Assembly: GCA_947463435.1 (NCBI GenBank)
Contig: CANHTS010000004.1
Span: 1-38,530 of the forward strand
From: Flavobacteriales bacterium
GTDB lineage: Bacteria > Bacteroidota > Bacteroidia > NS11-12g > UBA955
Reading direction: 5' to 3'
DNA: 38,530 nucleotides
Shown: piece after piece, positions 33,072-38,530 of the stretch
Layout: the number at the start of each line of letters is the position of its first letter
Numbering within the stretch: the stretch's first letter is position 1
The notes under the pieces: generated by a model
What the model was told of the DNA's origin: nothing
Seen by the model: the letters and a program-made list of their open reading frames with translations, nothing else
The model's database searches: none
Position numbers and translations under genes: made by a program

Positions 33072-34264
33072 TGTGTTTTTCTTACGAATCCATGCCCAAA
33101 TTCCAAATCAACGGAAACGCCGGTAATACCTACATCCCTGCTTCTAAGGATTGTTGCCGAAAAGAAATTATTGTTATCTAGTAGCATCATAGATCCGGAT
33201 TCCGCTGCCGCAACAGCAGAAACACCTCCCATGATTTCGAATATATGAAAAGGAAGAATTTCATCAAATGTGAGTGCCGTATCCGTTATAAATTCACCTC
33301 CCGAGAAAGCGTTTTCGGGCAATTCAAGACCGGCTGACCAACCGGAATTTGAAAGTGCATTTGCTATGGTTCGCATATTATCCGGAGTATTTGGCACCTG
33401 CCATGGGAATAAGCCATTAAATGTTGTTTTTAGTTCCTCTAATTTTTTTGTAAACTTTTTTATATATCTAAATCTTTCCAGACTTTTGGTAAGTGCGCTT
33501 ACTCCACGTCCAAGTGCACCGGTTATTTTACTCATTGGAAGACCAACTGCAAATGAATAATAAGTAACATTTCTGTCTGCAATTGATGTGCTAAATGATT
33601 CGTCCATCATTTCCAGTTTCCCCAAGGTGACTTTTGCGCCAATAGCGCCTCTTGCATCGTCGTCTAATCCTGTACCTGAGGAGAAGTTAAATCCGATTTT
33701 CCAATATCTGCTCCTTAATTGTCCATCTGCTTCTGGTGTTGATGATAAGTCCATTTGAACCAGATAGGCGATTTCCACACGTCGATCACCTGGTGTATCA
33801 GCCTCTGTTGTATTTCGGCGTTCTCCAAAACTTTGTAGAATATGTGTGTTCAGTTGTGAAAATGCATCCGCATTCAAAGCCGTTTGATGATGCTTGTATT
33901 TTACTTTTTTGGGTTGCCCAGCTTCAAACAACAATGTGTCAATATGTGCCTTGGTGCGCAATGCCCGCGCCCGACTTAGATCGTCGTTGTATTTGACAGA
34001 TCCCGGGCTGCTTGCATAGCCTGTAATGCTGGTGATTACAAGCTTCACGCACTTCTGGTCAGACTCCATTGCATTCAGGAATGCTGAAAGACTGTCTCTG
34101 TGAGATTCACCAAGTTCAGCCTGATCAAACGCAATTCCTGATAAAGTAATGATGTAATGATTGATGTATCCGTTTTCAAAGCTGACATTTGACTTGCTTT
34201 GATCCAATCTCCTTTGAAATCTAGCTTCGTCCAATGTAGATACCGTATTTGACTCTGTTGCCAT
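33068..34264 (-). CDS. OmpA-like protein without signal peptide
   Basis: The track starts at TTG 34270; ATG 34264, two codons later, is preferred (398 residues). The N-terminus (MATESNTVSTLDEARFQRR) is hydrophilic, with no signal peptide. Residues about 38-170 follow the OmpA C-terminal domain pattern: AFDQAELGESHRDSLSAFL, ITGYASSPGSVKYNDDLSRARA, then GDRRVEIAYLV. The aspartate normally found in GH/YTDxTGS is replaced (GYASSPGS), while the later Arg is kept, so peptidoglycan binding is doubtful. The rest (about 175-398) is beta-rich with a helical insert and is not recognised. It overlaps the 1993-residue gene by four bases and follows the upstream giant gene by 11 bases. The DNA here is notably AT-rich. 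Confidence 0.8.
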   Translation of the reverse strand: MATESNTVSTLDEARFQRRLDQSKSNVSFENGYINHYIITLSGIAFDQAELGESHRDSLSAFLNAMESDQKCVKLVITSITGYASSPGSVKYNDDLSRARALRTKAHIDTLLFEAGQPKKVKYKHHQTALNADAFSQLNTHILQSFGERRNTTEADTPGDRRVEIAYLVQMDLSSTPEADGQLRSRYWKIGFNFSSGTGLDDDARGAIGAKVTLGKLEMMDESFSTSIADRNVTYYSFAVGLPMSKITGALGRGVSALTKSLERFRYIKKFTKKLEELKTTFNGLFPWQVPNTPDNMRTIANALSNSGWSAGLELPENAFSGGEFITDTALTFDEILPFHIFEIMGGVSAVAAAESGSMMLLDNNNFFSATILRSRDVGITGVSVDLEFGHGFVRKTQ

Positions 34265-34275
34265 TGACAAGGTGT

Positions 34276-37200
34276 TTAATTAAGTAGAATGGGTTTTGAG
34301 GTGATGCTTTGTTCGCTCATGAACTGAACTGAAATCGACGTGTTTTGGTTGCCTGTACCTTCGTCCAGTACCAGTATGGAGGACTGGTTTGCCGATGTTG
34401 ATGGCAAGGTTTGCCATCCCTTGAAACCTGGTGCTACGTCGTTTATGCGTGTTGTTATGAGGTTGCTTTCATTACCTGTCACTCGATAAACCCGAACCTG
34501 TAAGCCTGGCCGGTTTACGGGTGGCAGGTTGATTTGCCTTTTGCCATTGCTGTTTACTCCCAAAGTGATTCCGCTGATATCGGGAGCTGCAAGGTTGACC
34601 AAGGAGATTTCTCTGGTCGTAAATCGAGCCGACGGTAGCTGTAAGGTGCCGATCGTTTTGATAAATCGTGCTTCGTATATGTAAGCGGTGTTAAGCGCTG
34701 CTGTTTCATCAAGGAAGCTTAAAAAGCCATTTTCTTGCTGCGCAATAACGCCATTGACCTCTATTGAATAACGATCAAATGAATGTTGATTCTCTTTAAA
34801 TGAAACACCCGTAATCCGGATAGTTGTGTTGTTCACTGTTATAAAGTCAATGTTGTAGGTATCTGCCCCTATCAGTTCCGAAGTGGCGTTGGCCTGGTTT
34901 GGCAGGCGGCGCAGAACGACTCGTTGCTTTGCGAAGGCTATAAGAGCCGGTCCAGTTTGGCCGCTGGTTGTTATACGAAAGAATGCCACATCGCTGTTAG
35001 CAATGTTCAGACTCTTTCCATTGGTAAAAAATGGTTTAGGGGAAACAGCTGTATTGGACAGTTCAAATCGCCCGAGTTTAATGGCTAATGGGCTTCCGTT
35101 GGTACGCCGTTGTATCTCAATATGCGTAATTCCAGGGTCTTCGGAGGTCTTCCAGATGAGTAAGCTTTTGTTCTTCAGATTGGCTACTGAAAATGAATGA
35201 ACTTCCTCCGGCGCCCGCATATCCAACTGCAGCACCGCACCTCCGGCCGGCGACCATGGCCCGCGATTCTCAGCCGCATCCACCACACGCACCTTGTAGA
35301 AGAAACGATCCGTGCCGCTGGCTGGCATGCGGTCCGTGTAACCGGGCGTATTCAGGGACGTACTGTGCAATAAGGCAAACGCCTGCTCCATAATGGTCCT
35401 GGCTTCCGGTGTATTGCTGATGTCGGCCAGACGGCGCAATTTGGCTGAATCCCTGTGGATGAGATGATAGGGCGGATCGCGATCCAACTGCATGGTTGAG
35501 CCGGAGGGCGCAGTGAATGGCTGCGTTTTGCACCGCACTACCACCAGGCAGGTGGAGAGATTGTCGGTTGCTGCCTCGGCCTGAAGTATCTGGTAAATAG
35601 CATTGCCTTGTACGAGGCGACCGCCCACAAGGTTATTCAGGTTGTTGGTGGATAAGCGCAGTCTGTGGGTTCCGGCAGGCGCATTGTTTAACCCACTGAG
35701 GGTAGAGAAGGCTACCTGTGTTGGCGGATTCGCGGGCAGGTCATTGAACAAGGTTTCCAGGTTGAAGGCTGTTGGGTTCAAATACCACAAAGTGCGGTGC
35801 TGGTTGATGATCGCACTTCCCGAGGCCCGCGCGATTTCATACCGCATACCTGTGCCGGCATTGTCCCATTCCAGGCAAACCATGGCGTGATTGCTTTGGT
35901 CTGGTAAAGGTGCTTGCTGGTCTGTTCCCTGCGCCGTTCCGCAGAAGCGGGGCATAGGGCCGGGTGCAGCCGGCCTGGGCCGCAATTGCGTCACCTGCAT
36001 GGCTTTCGACATGCGGCCGGCATTGTCTTTTTGATCGCGTGAACGCAGGGCAAAATAGGTATCCAATTTGCCTGCGGTGCCGGGTACAGTGCCGCCAACC
36101 AATGCGCTGATGTCGATCTCGTTCAACGGGAAGAAGCGCGCCTTTTGATTGGGTACAAGCTCCAGAATCTCTTTTGGACACTGTACCAGTGCTTCGTAAT
36201 TGCCGTTGCCAAGGGCATAAACATCGCTCAGCAATTCCATCGACAGGGGCAGCAAGTCGCTGTTGAACGCAGTGGGAGATGTATTGGGTGCGGCACGGAG
36301 ATACCTTCCCCATACAAACATTTCACCTCCGTTTATGCTGTTGGAGGTATTTGGATTGGCGGCATTGCTCATCAACAAGCGCATCATGCCCTGTACCGGA
36401 TTGGCGTTTTCTGCTATGCCTGCTTCGAGGTTTACCTGCGGCAGAACCGGAAAGAAGCGCAGCTGGCTGTTTACTGTGAGCGCGGAAGATGCCGTAACCC
36501 AAATGCGCGTACAATGCAGCTGGGTTTCCGGTTTGTTGTTGAGCAGGGCAATCTGCGACGCTGTAATGACCGATCCCGAGAACTGCTCCAGCACCGGAGT
36601 CGTTAGCGATAAGTCGGTTCCTGCAAGGGAGCCTTTGAAGATGCCAGGTGCCAGCAAAGGCCGGTCGAGGTATAATTCTACGAGGTTCTGCTGGTTGAGT
36701 TTTCTTCCGGTAATGCGGTCAACAGCCATTTCAGGCGTAATGACCCTGCGGTGCAAAATGCGGCAGGTAAAAGCTGCATCCGCGTTGCCCAGTGTTCCGG
36801 GCCGATTGTATCCACGCGATGATGTAAGCCGGAACCCCAGTGGTGAATTGAAGGACTGGCTTGAACGGGCATTCCCCCAGAAAGATGGATCATCAGAAGC
36901 CGCTTCCATGCGCAAGGCGCCTGATGCAGGCAATTCCAGCCCCGGATGGCCGGTCTGAATCCTGATCAGAACTGTATTGTCAGTGTGCAACCGCAGCTGG
37001 AAATTGTTGAACGATAGGCGGCGGGAGGGTGGAAGCGGTTTGCTGTCCGCTCCATGGGTAAGCCGGATGGTGCCGGTTTGCGGCAAGCCGCTGAGGGTGT
37101 TCAAACCCTTGCACTGCAAGGTGTAAATGCGGTTGCCATTGCTTTCTGTAACAAATGTTCTGCCGCCAACCTGCAGTAATTCAAACTTGTGGCTGTCTCC

Positions 37201-38530
37201 CCGGCCCAGTGCGGTTGAACTGTGCAAATCAAACTGCTTGATGTCGGGGGCTGCAAGGTATTCTGAACCGCCGAACATGAATTGCAGGAAAGTCTTTCCG
37301 TCGCGTTGTGTCGTATTCAGCCTGCGTGGCGGGGGCGGTGCGATGGTGTCGGAAACCGTGATGCTGCCGGAATTTACCGGGTTCTGCAAAACGCCAAAAA
37401 GATCGATCCCTTGTGCGCTGTAAGATGTTGGTGTATCAGGCGGCAGTCCGTAATCTGAATAAACCGGTTTGATGCCGGCCATCGCCTCTTCCGAAGGGAA
37501 GATCGGTCGCTTGTCGCCAAGGATCGTATTCTCAGTGCCGCTTATCCGGGTAAGTAGCAATAATATGCTGTCGTTCAGGTCTGCCGCGTTGGGTGTTTTG
37601 GTGAGGGAAATGCGGGCCGTTGCACGACCGACGAACTGATCGGCCGGAATGCTGTTACTCGCCAGAATCTGTGGTTCCGGAGCAGCACTCTCGCGGGTAA
37701 GGATGCCCGGATTCTCGATGGCGCCAAAACGGTAACGGGTATTGTTGTTATCCGAGACCTTGGCCTGTACCGAGTCGAGCACACCTGATAAAATGGTTCC
37801 GCCGCTGTAATGCGCTTCTACCTTGTAGGCGTAAAAAGTGCCTTCAGCAGCCTTCAGGTCTACAAAATACAGCTGCAACAACCGGGCAATGTTGGGGTCA
37901 GTAGCTGCCCAAAGCAGCCATTGCAATGGATAAAACTTCGGCTGGTTTACATTGATTCCGGTGAGCAACTCAAGATCGTGGTAAGGCTTAGTCAGATCTA
38001 CAAAAACACTCTGACTTCCTGCGGGAAGAATTTCCTTCTGCTTCAAGGCTTCCAGTAGTTTTCTGTAGTTGCCGGATAAGCCGCTCAATTTTGTACGGTA
38101 TGCGCTGCCGCCGTTGTTGTAATAATTGCGGTAGTTCGCCAACTCGCTGATATGTAAACTGAAATCGGGGAGTGCCAGGTTAGACGTATTGTATACCAGC
38201 AAATCTTTGTCTGATATCCGTTCCCAAGTGTCTGAAATCATATTGCTCGTTTCGGCGCAGGTGATTTCCGTAATCTTATCAAATACCAACTCAATACCCA
38301 CCCGCGTGATGCCTTCATGGAACAAACTGATTTGTTTCACACCGGCCGGGTGTATCATTTCGATCAACTGGCCACTGTCGCTGTAAGCATGCACACGCAC
38401 GGGTTTCGCGTTCTCGAGATTGATCAGGAATCTGCGTACCGGACGTTCGAGCAAAAACTGCATGTAACGGCCCGGACTTTGGTTCCCCGGCACAAAACAA
38501 TCCGATGTAAACTGCAACCTGCCCTGAATA
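34276..38530 (-). CDS. Giant beta-sandwich/FnIII-like protein, 5' end outside window
   Basis: The track starts at TTG 38517, but the frame stays open to the window edge (IQGRLQFTSD), so the true start is probably beyond base 38530. At least 1413 residues are visible. Near the right end of the window the protein has MQFLLERPVRRFLINLENA, a beta-sandwich-like phrase similar to FDRPVKRIDLTL in the 1993-residue partner. FnIII-like units are suggested by VCLEWDNAGTGMRYEIARASG-type sequence near residue 880 and APEEVHSFSVANLKNKSLLIW near 1100. A proline-rich linker (DTIAPPPPRRLNT) and many short beta repeats are also seen. There is no sorting domain or anchor at the C-terminus (ITSKPILLN). It is the first visible gene of the three-gene operon; function unknown. 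Confidence 0.8.
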   Translation of the reverse strand, partial: IQGRLQFTSDCFVPGNQSPGRYMQFLLERPVRRFLINLENAKPVRVHAYSDSGQLIEMIHPAGVKQISLFHEGITRVGIELVFDKITEITCAETSNMISDTWERISDKDLLVYNTSNLALPDFSLHISELANYRNYYNNGGSAYRTKLSGLSGNYRKLLEALKQKEILPAGSQSVFVDLTKPYHDLELLTGINVNQPKFYPLQWLLWAATDPNIARLLQLYFVDLKAAEGTFYAYKVEAHYSGGTILSGVLDSVQAKVSDNNNTRYRFGAIENPGILTRESAAPEPQILASNSIPADQFVGRATARISLTKTPNAADLNDSILLLLTRISGTENTILGDKRPIFPSEEAMAGIKPVYSDYGLPPDTPTSYSAQGIDLFGVLQNPVNSGSITVSDTIAPPPPRRLNTTQRDGKTFLQFMFGGSEYLAAPDIKQFDLHSSTALGRGDSHKFELLQVGGRTFVTESNGNRIYTLQCKGLNTLSGLPQTGTIRLTHGADSKPLPPSRRLSFNNFQLRLHTDNTVLIRIQTGHPGLELPASGALRMEAASDDPSFWGNARSSQSFNSPLGFRLTSSRGYNRPGTLGNADAAFTCRILHRRVITPEMAVDRITGRKLNQQNLVELYLDRPLLAPGIFKGSLAGTDLSLTTPVLEQFSGSVITASQIALLNNKPETQLHCTRIWVTASSALTVNSQLRFFPVLPQVNLEAGIAENANPVQGMMRLLMSNAANPNTSNSINGGEMFVWGRYLRAAPNTSPTAFNSDLLPLSMELLSDVYALGNGNYEALVQCPKEILELVPNQKARFFPLNEIDISALVGGTVPGTAGKLDTYFALRSRDQKDNAGRMSKAMQVTQLRPRPAAPGPMPRFCGTAQGTDQQAPLPDQSNHAMVCLEWDNAGTGMRYEIARASGSAIINQHRTLWYLNPTAFNLETLFNDLPANPPTQVAFSTLSGLNNAPAGTHRLRLSTNNLNNLVGGRLVQGNAIYQILQAEAATDNLSTCLVVVRCKTQPFTAPSGSTMQLDRDPPYHLIHRDSAKLRRLADISNTPEARTIMEQAFALLHSTSLNTPGYTDRMPASGTDRFFYKVRVVDAAENRGPWSPAGGAVLQLDMRAPEEVHSFSVANLKNKSLLIWKTSEDPGITHIEIQRRTNGSPLAIKLGRFELSNTAVSPKPFFTNGKSLNIANSDVAFFRITTSGQTGPALIAFAKQRVVLRRLPNQANATSELIGADTYNIDFITVNNTTIRITGVSFKENQHSFDRYSIEVNGVIAQQENGFLSFLDETAALNTAYIYEARFIKTIGTLQLPSARFTTREISLVNLAAPDISGITLGVNSNGKRQINLPPVNRPGLQVRVYRVTGNESNLITTRINDVAPGFKGWQTLPSTSANQSSILVLDEGTGNQNTSISVQFMSEQSITSKPILLN

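Noticed and set aside
34276-38517. TTG 38517 as the true start of the right-hand giant gene
   Set aside because: The frame stays open to the window edge and the first residues read as the inside of a domain, so the gene is marked 5'-partial.

Overview
The window looks like chromosomal DNA of a member of the Bacteroidota. It has three proteins with type IX secretion (T9SS) type A C-terminal sorting domains, several TAnnTTTG-type -7 promoter elements just upstream of start codons, few Shine-Dalgarno sites, a LytS/LytTR pair and a Reg_prop/Y_Y_Y sensor kinase. Class or genus cannot be fixed from the sequence alone. I saw no rRNA, tRNA, CRISPR array, transposase or prophage.

Layout. (1) 1-10509, plus strand: three tandem paralogues of a giant secreted multidomain protein, the first cut by the window edge. 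Each of the two complete copies has a signal peptide, a GEVED head, PKD domains, a CUB-like domain, a second GEVED, about five Ig-like (DUF5011/HYR-type) repeats and a sorting tail. Their heads differ strongly while the remaining 1173 residues are collinear with no net length change. Each copy ends in a strong terminator. (2) 10661-15612: housekeeping genes. These are aspartate kinase (-) and fructose-1,6-bisphosphatase (+) facing away from a palindromic bidirectional promoter, then an acyl-CoA dehydrogenase-recO operon (-), then ferredoxin and IscX (+). (3) 15833-21942: two signalling systems. A NarL-type regulator lies tail-to-tail with a large periplasmic-sensor kinase, followed by a translationally coupled LytS-type kinase and LytTR regulator. 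The gaps here carry several inverted repeats. (4) 22239-27077: a small unknown protein (-), then kdsC, an alpha/beta hydrolase, a CBS protein, a POTRA/beta-barrel outer-membrane protein and nadK (+). The last four are tightly packed, and the ORF track misses the true start of the outer-membrane protein, which appears to be a CTG overlapping the previous stop. (5) 27090-38530, minus strand: a compact three-gene operon. It encodes a >1413-residue beta-rich protein (5' end outside the window), a ~398-residue OmpA-like protein and a 1993-residue beta-rich protein. The two with visible N-termini have no signal peptide or membrane anchor.

Functional picture. Regions 2 and 4 are core metabolism and envelope biogenesis (lysine/threonine precursors, gluconeogenesis, fatty-acid oxidation, Fe-S maturation, Kdo synthesis, NADP supply). 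Region 1 is a family of secreted adhesin-like surface proteins with exchangeable heads. Region 5 is the best candidate for an undescribed system: giant proteins without export signals, an OmpA-like partner lacking the canonical peptidoglycan-binding Asp, and a marked base-composition step. Its function is unknown, and links to contractile injection systems or similar machines are only hypotheses.
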